Positions 7,519 to 14,112 of a stretch of 14,112 nucleotides of DNA are shown piece by piece; positions within the stretch are counted from its first letter, which is position 1, and every line of letters begins with the position of its first letter. The notes under the pieces were generated by a model. The model worked only from the letters and a program-made list of their open reading frames with translations, ran no database searches and had not been told where the DNA came from. Made by a program: the position numbers and the translations under genes. This stretch comes from JANPEZ01 sp031423155 (GTDB lineage Bacteria; Actinomycetota; UBA4738; HRBIN12), in NCBI GenBank assembly GCA_031423155.1, contig JANPEZ010000142.1, forward strand, positions 1-14,112, written 5' to 3'.

Positions 7519-7524
7519 AGCCTA
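7519..7524 (-). promoter_or_regulatory. Candidate -10 box for the DedA gene
   Basis: TAGGCT on the minus strand would start transcription near 7512. That gives a leader of about 24 nt with GGAG at 7495-7498 and the CTG at 7488. It matches the TAGGNT boxes seen before the trkA and permease genes. No -35 consensus is evident, and the -35 region is occupied by an inverted repeat. Confidence 0.35.
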
Positions 7525-7528
7525 ACAG

Positions 7529-7546
7529 CGTGCCTGCTCAGGCACG
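7529..7546. repeat. Perfect 8-bp inverted repeat, possible operator
   Basis: CGTGCCTG-CT-CAGGCACG is an exact palindrome with a 2-nt centre, about 5 bp upstream of the candidate DedA -10 box and covering the -35 region. It could be a repressor site or, if transcribed, a hairpin. No T-run follows on either strand, so a terminator is unlikely. Confidence 0.5.
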
Positions 7547-7611
7547 GGAAGCAGACGTGACGTTCCGATGGTTCTGAAGGTTGCGTGGGATCTGGTTGCA
7601 GGCTCCGGTGC

Positions 7612-7639
7612 TTGTCGAGTTGGCGACCGGTGGTACTTT
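7612..7639 (+). promoter_or_regulatory. Candidate topA promoter
   Basis: TTGTCG at 7612-7617 and TACTTT at 7634-7639 are separated by 16 bp, a plausible housekeeping sigma promoter pointing toward topA. This would leave a leader of roughly 55 nt. A second -10-like TATAAG occurs at 7678-7683, closer to the start. The rest of the 7489-7700 gap holds the inverted repeat and the DedA promoter candidate; I see no RNA gene in it. Confidence 0.35.
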
Positions 7640-7700
7640 CCCCGCGGATGGGTTGCCCTGAGGCCCACCGAACTCCCTATAAGGAAGTGATGCTCCGAAC

Positions 7701-10256
7701 ATGCCCGGCACGCTCGTAGTTGTGGAGTCGCCGACCAAGGCCAAGACCCTCGAGAAGTATCTGGGGGCCGGCTTCATCGTGCGCGCTTCCTACGGCCATA
7801 TCCGGGACCTGCCCAAGTCCAAGCTGGGCGTGGACACCGAAGGAAGCTTCGAGCCCGAGTACGTCGTGCCCGAGGCCTCGGAGCGTGCCGTGCGCGAACT
7901 GAGGGCCGCGTTGAAGAAGACCGGCGACGTCATCCTGGCGACGGACTACGACCGCGAGGGTGAGGCGATCGCATTCCACGTCGCCGAGATCTTGAAGGTG
8001 GACCCTGCCACGGCCAAGCGTGTGACCTTCACCGAGATCACCAAAGACGCCATCTTGGAGGCCTTCCGCAATCCGCGCGCGATCGACCTTCGCCTGGTCG
8101 AGGCCCAACAGGCACGGCGCATCCTCGACCGGTTGGTCGGGTACCGGCTCTCACCGGTGCTTTGGAAGAAGGTCCGGCCGGGACTGTCGGCCGGCCGGGT
8201 CCAGTCGGTCGCGGTCCGGCTGATCGTCGAGCGGGAGCGCGAGATCAGGGCCTTCATCCCGATCGAGTACTGGTCGGTCGACGTTCGCCTGACCCCGTCG
8301 GACCGTGAGGCCCCCTTCACGGCGCGCCTGACCGATGTCCCTTCGGGGAAGCTCGCGGGTTCGCCGGACAAGAAGGGCATCCAGCTCTCGGCCGAGGCCG
8401 ACGCGGCCTCGCACGTCGATCGCCTCGGCCGCGCCGACTACCGGGTCGAGAAGGTGGAGCAGAAGGAGCGCAAGCGGTCGCCCGCTGCGCCCTTCACCAC
8501 GTCGACCCTGCAGCAGGAGGCCGCGCGCAAGCTCGGCTTCAGCGCTCGCACGACCATGCGCACGGCCCAGCAGCTCTACGAGGGGATCTCGGTTCCCGGC
8601 GAGGGCGCGGTCGGGCTCATCACCTATATGAGGACCGACTCGGTGACGATCGCCGAGAGCGCTCTGGCCGAGATAGCGGGCCTGGTTCGCGCCGACTACG
8701 GCGAGGCCTACTCGCTTTCCGAGCCGCGCCGGTACAAGACGCGTTCGCGAAACGCCCAGGAGGCACACGAGGCGGTAAGGCCGACCTCGGCGTTGCGGCG
8801 CCCCGACGCCATCCGCGGCTCGCTCGACGATCGCCAGTACAAGCTCTACCGGCTGATCTGGCAAAGGACCGTCGCCTCGCAGATGACCGAAGCCCGCTTC
8901 AACCAGGTGGGCGTGGACATCTCGGCCGCTTCAGATGGTGAGACGTACGGACTTCGCGCCACCGGCCAGACCCTGCTGTTCGACGGTTTCCGCCGCGTCT
9001 ACTTCGAGGGCCGCGACGATGCGCCCGACGAGGACGCCGAAGCGATGCTGCCCGAACTCACCGCCGCGCAACTGCTGAAGATGCTCGAGGTTCTGCCCGA
9101 GCAGCACTTCACTCAGCCACCGCCGCGATACGGCGAGGCCTCGCTGGTCAAGACGTTGGAAGAGCTCGGCATCGGCCGGCCCTCCACCTACGCCTCGATC
9201 ATCTCGACGATCCAGGACCGCGGCTACGTCCGGCTGGAGGACAAACGCTTCTACCCCGAGGATGTCGCCGAGGTTGTCACCGACCTGCTCGTTGAGTTCT
9301 TCCCCGACATCGTCGACACGGCCTTCACGGCCAAGTTCGAAGGAGAGCTGGACGACATAGCCGAGGGCAAGCTCGGCTGGATCCAGGTCCTCGATGAGTT
9401 CTACGGGCCGTTCGAACGCACGATCGAGAAGTCCACCGACGAGATCCAGCGGTTCGAAGAGCGGCTGGACGAGCACTGCACGAAGTGTCCGACCGAGGGG
9501 CGAGAGCCGGGGAACCTCATCATCAAGCTCGGCAAGTACGGCAAGTTCATCGGCTGCGACAACTTCCCCGAGTGCACCTACATCCGCAACATGGACGGCT
9601 CCGAGCGCCCCGAGCCCGAGCTGATCGACGAGCTGTGTCCCGAGTGCGGCCGTCAGCTCCAGAGAAGGGTCGGGCGTTTCGGCCCGTTCACCGGATGTTC
9701 CGGGTACCCGGAGTGCAGGTTCATAAAGCGCGATCCTCCGAAGTCCACCGGCGTGACGTGTCCTGAGTGCAAGGAGGGCGAGCTGGTCGAGAAGCGCACG
9801 AAGTTCGGGATGTTCTACGGCTGCTCGCGGTATCCGGACTGTTCGCTGGGTGTGAACAACCCTCCGATCGCCGACCACCCTTGTCCTGAGTGTGGCTCGC
9901 TCCTACTGCAGCGCCCGACGAAGGGCCCGCGCTGCTGGAACTGCGGCGCCGAGACCGACGAGAACTTCGTCGTGACCAAGTCGGGGGACACCGAGGCCGA
10001 AGCCGCGGTCAGGGCGGCTAAGGCGGAGGCTCGCGTCGCGCGGGCGGCCGCCAAGGCCGCAAAGGCCAAGTCGAAAGCTCCCGCCAAGAAGAAGAATAAG
10101 ACGACGACCAAGAAGAAGAAGGCTCCCGCCAAGAAGAAGGTGACCACAGCGAAGAATGCGACGGATGCGAAGGAACCCGCCACCGTGGCCGCTGCGGACG
10201 CCGCCGCCGCTGCAGCCGAGCCGGTCGTCGATCTGCTCGAGCCGCCGGAGGCCTGA
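7701..10256 (+). CDS. topA: DNA topoisomerase I (type IA) with four zinc motifs and a lysine-rich tail
   Basis: This 851-aa enzyme relaxes negatively supercoiled DNA by transient single-strand cleavage. The Toprim domain opens with VVVESPTKAKT (residues 6-16, E9) and holds the metal site D82-Y-D84-R-E86. The catalytic tyrosine is Y309 in LITYMRTDS (306-314), following the conserved GEGAVG. Other signatures are SAGRVQSVA (163-171) and TYASIISTIQDRGYV (496-510). After the core (about 590) come four C4 zinc modules: 593-625, 646-671, 687-714 and 728-748. A tail rich in alanine, then lysine, occupies 764-824, with an acidic-alanine end. Mycobacterial TopA is known for basic tails without zinc sites and E. 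coli TopA for zinc sites without such a tail; this protein has both. The ATG directly precedes the Toprim strand; AAGGAAG lies 13 nt upstream, longer than ideal. It is followed 5 bp later by the kinase fusion. Confidence 0.97.
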   Translation: MPGTLVVVESPTKAKTLEKYLGAGFIVRASYGHIRDLPKSKLGVDTEGSFEPEYVVPEASERAVRELRAALKKTGDVILATDYDREGEAIAFHVAEILKVDPATAKRVTFTEITKDAILEAFRNPRAIDLRLVEAQQARRILDRLVGYRLSPVLWKKVRPGLSAGRVQSVAVRLIVEREREIRAFIPIEYWSVDVRLTPSDREAPFTARLTDVPSGKLAGSPDKKGIQLSAEADAASHVDRLGRADYRVEKVEQKERKRSPAAPFTTSTLQQEAARKLGFSARTTMRTAQQLYEGISVPGEGAVGLITYMRTDSVTIAESALAEIAGLVRADYGEAYSLSEPRRYKTRSRNAQEAHEAVRPTSALRRPDAIRGSLDDRQYKLYRLIWQRTVASQMTEARFNQVGVDISAASDGETYGLRATGQTLLFDGFRRVYFEGRDDAPDEDAEAMLPELTAAQLLKMLEVLPEQHFTQPPPRYGEASLVKTLEELGIGRPSTYASIISTIQDRGYVRLEDKRFYPEDVAEVVTDLLVEFFPDIVDTAFTAKFEGELDDIAEGKLGWIQVLDEFYGPFERTIEKSTDEIQRFEERLDEHCTKCPTEGREPGNLIIKLGKYGKFIGCDNFPECTYIRNMDGSERPEPELIDELCPECGRQLQRRVGRFGPFTGCSGYPECRFIKRDPPKSTGVTCPECKEGELVEKRTKFGMFYGCSRYPDCSLGVNNPPIADHPCPECGSLLLQRPTKGPRCWNCGAETDENFVVTKSGDTEAEAAVRAAKAEARVARAAAKAAKAKSKAPAKKKNKTTTKKKKAPAKKKVTTAKNATDAKEPATVAAADAAAAAAEPVVDLLEPPEA
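10077..10139 (+). repeat. Direct 18-nt repeats in the topA lysine tail
   Basis: The 18-mer GCTCCCGCCAAGAAGAAG occurs exactly at 10077-10094 and 10122-10139, a 45-bp (15-codon) period that keeps frame. Both copies encode APAKKK. AAG-rich sequence lies between them. This is a place where tail length could vary by slippage or recombination without breaking the frame. Confidence 0.7.
10247..10251 (+). promoter_or_regulatory. Ribosome binding site inside the end of topA
   Basis: GGAGG ends 10 nt before the GTG at 10262 and overlaps the last codons of topA. This supports the GTG start and translational linkage of topA and the kinase fusion. Confidence 0.55.
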
Positions 10257-10261
10257 GAGCC

Positions 10262-12292
10262 GTGTCCAACATCGCCGATGAGGTTGCCGCCCTACGCGGA
10301 ACCCGCTCGGCGACCCTGAAGGACCTGCTCACCCACCCCGCCTACGCCAGACTGCTCGCGGCGATGACGGTCTCCTCGCTAGGGGACTGGGTCGGATTCA
10401 CGGCGGTGCTGGCGTTGGTAACGCGCCTGGCCGGATCCTCCACCGCGGCGCTGGGAGCGGTGGCGGCGGTGATGACGGCGCGGACCCTGCCCGCGATCTT
10501 GTTCGGACCTTTCGCCGGTGCCCTCGTCGATCGCATGGATCGCAAGCGGATCATGATCGTCGCCGACATCGGCCGCGGCGCGCTTTACGGGCTGATGCCG
10601 TTCCTCGGTGCGGTCTGGCCGATCTTCGCGCTCTCTTTCCTGATCGAGTGCCTCTCGCTACTTTGGACGCCGGCCCGTGACGCCTCGATGCCCAAGCTGG
10701 TGCCGAGGCGCCAGCTCGCGAACGCGAACTCCTTGGGTCTGCTGACGACGTACGGGACGCTGCCGCTCGGAGGGGTCGTCGCCCTAGTGCTCGCGGCATT
10801 CAGCGCTTCGCTCGGCGCGCGCATCCCCTACTTCGCGACCCATAAGGAGTCGCTGGCGCTCTGGCTCGACGCCGGGACCTTCGCGTTCTCGGCGCTGATG
10901 GTCTCGGGAGTGCCGATCCGCGGCCGCGCGGACGGCGGCCACGCGAAGCTCGATCTGAAGAAGGTCTGGCAGGACATGACCGAGGGCGTGAGGTTCCTGC
11001 TGCAGAACACCCTTACACGCGCGATGGCGCCCGGGATCCTCGCCGCGTTCATGGCTACGGGTGCGGTCCTTTCGCTCGGATCCACCTTCGCGGCCAAGAC
11101 GCTTAACGCGGCGACCGCGGGCTGGCCGATCCTGGTCACGGCCTTCGGGCTGGGCATGGCCACCGGGATCGTCTCGCTCAACTTCATCGGCAAGATGCTC
11201 GACCGAGAACTCGTGTTCGCGTCGTCCTTCCTCGGGGCGTCGGTGACTCTGGTCGTGCTGGCGCTGATGCCGAACATCTCGACCGCGGCACTCGCGACCG
11301 GCGCGCTGGGGTATGCGACCGGCGTGATGTGGGTGACCGGGTACACCCTCTTGCAGGAGAACGTCGCCGACGAGTTCCGAGGAAGAACCTTCGGTGCGAT
11401 CACGGTCGTCTCGAGGCTCTCGCTGCTGCTGTCGTTGACCATCTTCCCGACCCTGGCGATCGGCTTCGGAGACCACGCGTTCTTCATCGGGGGTCAACGT
11501 GTGGACCTTTCCGGAACGCGTTCGGCGCTGATGGTGGCGGGGGCCGGGGTTATCCTCGCGGGATGGTTCACTCGAGGTGGATTGAAGAGGCTCCGCATCA
11601 CCAGGCCGAAGGCACTCGGACTCGTGCCTAAACTCAAGCGTCCGCCGGCTACCGGCCTGTTCGTCGCCTTCGAAGGCGTCGAGGGCGCGGGCAAGGGAAC
11701 GATGATCCGCCTCGCGGAGGAGTACCTGCGCTCGCGCGGCCTGGACGTTCTCCTCACGCGCGAGCCGGGGGGAACCCAACTGGGCGAGAAGCTGCGGGAG
11801 GTGCTCCTGGACCCCGAGACCGGGCACCTGGACGCGCGAAGCGAAGCGCTGCTCTTCGCCGCGAGCCGCGCGCAGACCGTGACGCATGTCATCCGGCCCG
11901 CGCTGGCCGAAGGCCGCGTCGTGATCTGCGACCGCTACATCGATTCCTCGCTGGCCTACCAGGGATGGGCGAGGGGACTGGGCGAGCAGGACGTGCTGAC
12001 GCTCAACGTCTGGGCGACCCAAGGGTTGTTCCCCGACCTGGTGATCCTGCTCCACGTCGAGCCCGAGGAGGGACTGCTCCGCTCGACCGAGGCCCCCGAC
12101 CGCATGGAGCTGGAGGGCGGAGACTTCCACGCCAAGGTGGCCGACGCCTACCTGCGTATAGCCGAGGAGCACCCCGAGCGCTTCGTCGTGGTGGCCGCCG
12201 ACAAGCCCCCGGCCGAGGTCTTCGACGGCGTCCGCGAGGCCCTCGACAAGTTGCTCAAGGACCGACATGAGGAAGGCGGCGCCGATAGGTGA
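10262..12292 (+). CDS. tmk: MFS transporter-thymidylate kinase fusion protein
   Basis: This 676-aa protein has two parts. Residues about 20-440 form a polytopic MFS-type domain. It shows the motif-A loop G86-x3-D90-R91-x-D-R-K after the second helix and the conserved Q365-E-N...R373-G-R segment typical of MFS_3-like exporters. Residues about 464-668 are a dTMP kinase: P-loop GVEGAGKGT (472-480), TREPGG (499-504) for substrate binding, C-D557-R558-Y559 and SSLAYQG, and a lid region with R607 and DRME (613-616). The kinase makes dTDP from dTMP with ATP, essential for dTTP supply, and would be held at the inner face of the membrane. Similar fusions are annotated in actinobacteria, including longer ones in Streptomyces. 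No frame break separates the halves. The short linker (441-463) is basic, fitting a cytosolic kinase. The MFS substrate is unknown. Confidence 0.93.
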   Translation: MSNIADEVAALRGTRSATLKDLLTHPAYARLLAAMTVSSLGDWVGFTAVLALVTRLAGSSTAALGAVAAVMTARTLPAILFGPFAGALVDRMDRKRIMIVADIGRGALYGLMPFLGAVWPIFALSFLIECLSLLWTPARDASMPKLVPRRQLANANSLGLLTTYGTLPLGGVVALVLAAFSASLGARIPYFATHKESLALWLDAGTFAFSALMVSGVPIRGRADGGHAKLDLKKVWQDMTEGVRFLLQNTLTRAMAPGILAAFMATGAVLSLGSTFAAKTLNAATAGWPILVTAFGLGMATGIVSLNFIGKMLDRELVFASSFLGASVTLVVLALMPNISTAALATGALGYATGVMWVTGYTLLQENVADEFRGRTFGAITVVSRLSLLLSLTIFPTLAIGFGDHAFFIGGQRVDLSGTRSALMVAGAGVILAGWFTRGGLKRLRITRPKALGLVPKLKRPPATGLFVAFEGVEGAGKGTMIRLAEEYLRSRGLDVLLTREPGGTQLGEKLREVLLDPETGHLDARSEALLFAASRAQTVTHVIRPALAEGRVVICDRYIDSSLAYQGWARGLGEQDVLTLNVWATQGLFPDLVILLHVEPEEGLLRSTEAPDRMELEGGDFHAKVADAYLRIAEEHPERFVVVAADKPPAEVFDGVREALDKLLKDRHEEGGADR

Positions 12293-12355
12293 GGGCAGAA
12301 GGAGAAGGTGGCCTAAGTGTGATGGAGGTCACTGCTGTCGATCCGGTGGCTGCTA

Positions 12356-12361
12356 TAGGCT
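12356..12361 (+). promoter_or_regulatory. Candidate -10 box before the small gene and protease
   Basis: TAGGCT (inside TATAGGCT) lies in the 99-bp gap after the kinase fusion. A start near 12368 would give a leader of about 24 nt containing AGGGG at 12380-12384, 7 nt before the ATG at 12392. No -35 is clear. If real, it would allow the protease pair and holB to be transcribed apart from topA-tmk. Nothing else is seen in 12293-12391. Confidence 0.35.
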
Positions 12362-12391
12362 TGCTGTTCAGGCGTCGATAGGGGCTAAGAC

Positions 12392-12586
12392 ATGGCTGAA
12401 GATCTGATCGCCGATGAGCAGGGGGATTCCCGACAGGCTGAGCAGCGTGAGCTCTTGAAACGTGGTCGCGAGCTACCCGGTGTAGCGACAGCGATAGAAG
12501 CCTACGAGCGAGCCCGCCGACATGCCGGTACCGCTACGGCAAGCCCCGTCCGACTACGACGATATGCAACCGGAGCGAATGCGTAG
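12392..12586 (+). CDS. Small protein of unknown function upstream of the SDH-type protease
   Basis: This 64-aa protein is not from a family I recognise. The N-terminus is acidic (four acidic residues within the first nine). The middle (about 16-45) is amphipathic and likely helical, with a central RELPGVATA segment, followed by a basic patch at 41-44 (ARRH). The tail (46-64) is small and basic with no predicted structure. There is no signal peptide or membrane segment. AGGGG 7 nt before the ATG is a good ribosome binding site. Its TAG is directly followed by the GTG of the protease gene, with no gap, so the two are very likely co-translated. A role as partner, adaptor or antitoxin-like regulator of the protease is possible but is guesswork. 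Codon use is less GC-biased than in topA (GTA, ATA, CGA codons). Confidence 0.65.
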   Translation: MAEDLIADEQGDSRQAEQRELLKRGRELPGVATAIEAYERARRHAGTATASPVRLRRYATGANA

Positions 12587-13495
12587 GTGCCCAGCTGGGG
12601 CGAGATCCTCGAGGAGCTTACGCGGACGGCTGAAGGAACCACAGGGGCTCCGGATTTCGACGGCGTGAGACGATCCTACCTCCGGCGACTCGAGAGGCTC
12701 ACCGGGCGCGAGACCATCCTATACGCCACCGCCTGGCTTACGAGTCCATCCTCGGACTCGACCGCCATCACTCTGGTCGACATGCAGGGGATGATGGAGG
12801 TCTGCCGCGGACTGAAGGGACCGGATCTAGACCTCATCTTGCACAGTCCCGGTGGGATCCCGGAGGCGACTGCAAGCATCGTTCGCTATCTGCGAAGCAA
12901 GTTCGAACGGATCCGGGTATTCGTTCCCCTCGCCGCCATGTCTGCCGCGACGATGTGGTCCTTGGCCTGCGATGAGGTCGTCATGGGCAAGCACTCTCAA
13001 CTCGGCCCGATCGATCCCCAGCTGGTCACGGATCGTGGGCAGATGCCGGCAAGGGCCGTCATCGAGCAGTTCGAGAGGGCGAAGCGCGAGTGCGCGGACC
13101 CCTCGCAGCTTCCGGCGTGGATCCCGATCCTGCAGCAGTACGGGCCGGCGCTCCTGGAGCAGTGCGAGAAGGCCGAACTACTAGCTCGCGGATTGGCGGA
13201 GGAGTGGCTGCGCGACTACATGTTCAAAGGACGTTCGGATGCTTCGACCCTAGCGATCAGTGCCGCGAGCTACTTCGCCGACTACGAGATCCACGCCTCT
13301 CACTCCATGGGGATCGACCGCGAGAGCGCGCGCCAGCAAGGCCTGAACATCGTCGATCTAGAGGAAGATGAAGAGTTGCAAGACGCAGTCCTGAGTGTCC
13401 ACCACGCGACCATGCTGACGTTCGGCATGACGTCCGTCGTCAAGCTCGTCGAGAACCATCTCGGAAGAGCCTTCGTTCAGATCGAGTCCAGATGA
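12587..13495 (+). CDS. ClpP-fold serine protease, SDH proteinase/S49-like
   Basis: This 302-aa protein resembles the serine dehydrogenase proteinase family (SDH_sah) of the ClpP/crotonase fold. Visible landmarks are LDLILHSPGG (81-90), whose SPGG forms the oxyanion loop in this fold. PLAAMSAATMW (114-124) carries S119 as the likely nucleophile. CDEVVMGKHSQLGPIDPQ (128-145) is the family's most conserved stretch. H236 and H239 (HASHSMGID) are conserved-looking histidines near the end of the domain. There is no signal peptide or membrane helix, so it should act in the cytosol, unlike SppA signal-peptide peptidases. The N-terminal 75 residues are helical and less conserved. The GTG directly follows the stop of the 64-aa gene, and its TGA overlaps the holB start by four bases. 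It sits between tmk and holB, which are normally close neighbours in actinobacteria. The substrate is unknown; the enzyme-class call is moderately sure. Confidence 0.82.
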   Translation: MPSWGEILEELTRTAEGTTGAPDFDGVRRSYLRRLERLTGRETILYATAWLTSPSSDSTAITLVDMQGMMEVCRGLKGPDLDLILHSPGGIPEATASIVRYLRSKFERIRVFVPLAAMSAATMWSLACDEVVMGKHSQLGPIDPQLVTDRGQMPARAVIEQFERAKRECADPSQLPAWIPILQQYGPALLEQCEKAELLARGLAEEWLRDYMFKGRSDASTLAISAASYFADYEIHASHSMGIDRESARQQGLNIVDLEEDEELQDAVLSVHHATMLTFGMTSVVKLVENHLGRAFVQIESR

Positions 13496-14112
13496 CCAGC
13501 CCGGTCCTTGAAAGCGTGCCCGGACAGGAGAGCGCGATCACTTTCCTGGTGCAGGCGGCCCTGCGTCCCCACCACGCGTACGTTCTGGCCGGGCCCGAGG
13601 GAAGCGGGAAGTCCCTTGCGGCGCGGGCGTTCACGGCGGCCCTGCTATGTCCGACGGGCGGCTGCGGTGAGTGCCGAGCCTGCCGGCTGGCGCTCAAAGA
13701 CCAACACCCCAACGTTTTCATCATCGAGCCCGAAGGCCGCGACATCCACGTCGACACGATCCGCGAAGAGGTCTGGCACCCCGCCTACCGCACGGCGCCC
13801 GAGCCCGGCCGCAAGGTCTTCATGATCCGCGAGGCCGACCGCCTCTCGCCGGCCGCCGCAGACACGCTGCTCAAGGTCCTGGAGGAGCCGCCGTCGGACG
13901 CGGTGTTGCTTCTTCTTTCGGCCCGCGCCCACGAACTTCCCGAGACCGTGCTGTCGCGTTGTCACACCGTGATGTTCACGGCTCTGTCGGAGGCGTTCGT
14001 CGTCGAAGCGCTGACCGCCGAGGGGATCGATCCAGTCAGGTCGCGCCTTGCAGCGCGGCTGGCGGGGGGTAACCTCGGCCGCGCCCGCAGGCTCGCGCGC
14101 GACGAGGCCGGC
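13492..14112 (+). CDS. holB: DNA polymerase III subunit delta', truncated by the window edge
   Basis: The first 207 codons of a clamp-loader gene run off the right end. The protein has a Walker A motif GPEGSGKS (34-41). A C4 zinc site at C53, C58, C61 and C64 is characteristic of delta'/DnaX-type AAA+ subunits. A Walker-B-like segment VFMIREADRL (109-118) follows, then LLKVLEEPP (126-134) and the SRC motif (155-157) that supplies the arginine finger. Delta' is part of the complex that loads the sliding clamp at primed DNA; an intact Walker A makes nucleotide binding possible, which not all delta' proteins keep. A DnaX subunit is the alternative, but it would normally start with a different N-terminus and sit near recR. 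The ATG overlaps the protease stop (ATGA), so expression is probably coupled to it. The neighbouring topA and tmk support the holB call. Confidence 0.93.
   Translation, partial: MTSPVLESVPGQESAITFLVQAALRPHHAYVLAGPEGSGKSLAARAFTAALLCPTGGCGECRACRLALKDQHPNVFIIEPEGRDIHVDTIREEVWHPAYRTAPEPGRKVFMIREADRLSPAAADTLLKVLEEPPSDAVLLLLSARAHELPETVLSRCHTVMFTALSEAFVVEALTAEGIDPVRSRLAARLAGGNLGRARRLARDEAG

Noticed and set aside
7690..7719. A 9-codon ORF overlapping the start of topA, considered as a leader peptide
   Set aside because: The AAGGAAG before it is only 2-3 nt from its ATG, the peptide has no suggestive residue run, and overlap of this kind is expected by chance.
8931..9878. A 315-codon minus-strand open frame opposite topA
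   Set aside because: It is antisense to the conserved catalytic and zinc regions of TopA and shows no domain of its own.
10784..12268. A 494-codon minus-strand open frame opposite the MFS-kinase fusion
   Set aside because: Its composition is that of an antisense shadow, and both MFS and kinase motifs are intact on the plus strand.
12319..12332. GTGA-6-TCAC near-palindrome after the kinase gene, considered as a regulator site
   Set aside because: Four-base arms with no extension are too short to stand out from chance.
1..14112. CRISPR arrays, tRNA or rRNA genes, insertion sequences, phage genes
   Set aside because: No regularly spaced repeats, cloverleaf sequences, transposase motifs or terminal inverted repeats were seen on reading through the window. 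A c-di-AMP riboswitch before the permease is also excluded, because the spacer is only 34 bp.

Overview
The window is high-GC, tightly packed bacterial chromosome and looks like Actinomycetota, probably a lineage outside the well-studied mycobacteria and streptomycetes. Three things support this. A pair of TrkA genes is divergent from a KimA-like permease, an arrangement recalled from the ceoB/ceoC region of mycobacteria. The order topA, thymidylate kinase fused to an MFS transporter, holB is typical of actinobacteria. Candidate -10 boxes have the form TAGGNT, and GTG starts are frequent. TopA carries four zinc-binding motifs in addition to a lysine-rich tail, which is unlike mycobacterial TopA and points to a deep branch. 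No genus can be named from this sequence.

Positions 1-5836 form a potassium-related locus. Two TrkA/RCK-type NAD(H)-binding proteins lie on the minus strand (the second is cut by the window edge). They are divergent from two tandem KimA-type APC permeases on the plus strand. The ~34-bp divergent spacer holds back-to-back candidate promoters, and the first permease may be translated from a leaderless GTG. Both permeases keep the residues recalled as the K+ site of Bacillus subtilis KimA, and both carry two copies of a cytosolic C-terminal module. The simplest reading is high-affinity K+ uptake plus nucleotide-sensing regulators. No TrkH/KtrB-type channel is present in the window.

Positions 5837-7700 are a small-gene stretch: a two-TM protein with two zinc ribbons, a GNAT acetyltransferase, and a convergent DedA-family membrane protein. 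The acetyltransferase and DedA genes overlap by 8 bp at their stops. The DedA gene lacks an ATG/GTG/TTG start at the expected place and probably starts at CTG. A perfect 8-bp inverted repeat lies just upstream of its candidate promoter. The 212-bp gap 7489-7700 holds this repeat and a candidate topA promoter.

Positions 7701-14112 hold DNA metabolism genes: topA, then 5 bp later an MFS-thymidylate kinase fusion, and at the right edge the 5' part of holB (DNA polymerase III delta'). Between the kinase and holB sit a 64-aa unrecognised protein and a ClpP-fold serine protease of the SDH/S49-like type. The small gene abuts the protease gene, and the protease gene overlaps holB by ATGA, so these three are probably co-translated. 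This inserted protease pair is the least explained part of the window. I found no tRNA, rRNA, CRISPR array, insertion sequence or convincing intrinsic terminator.
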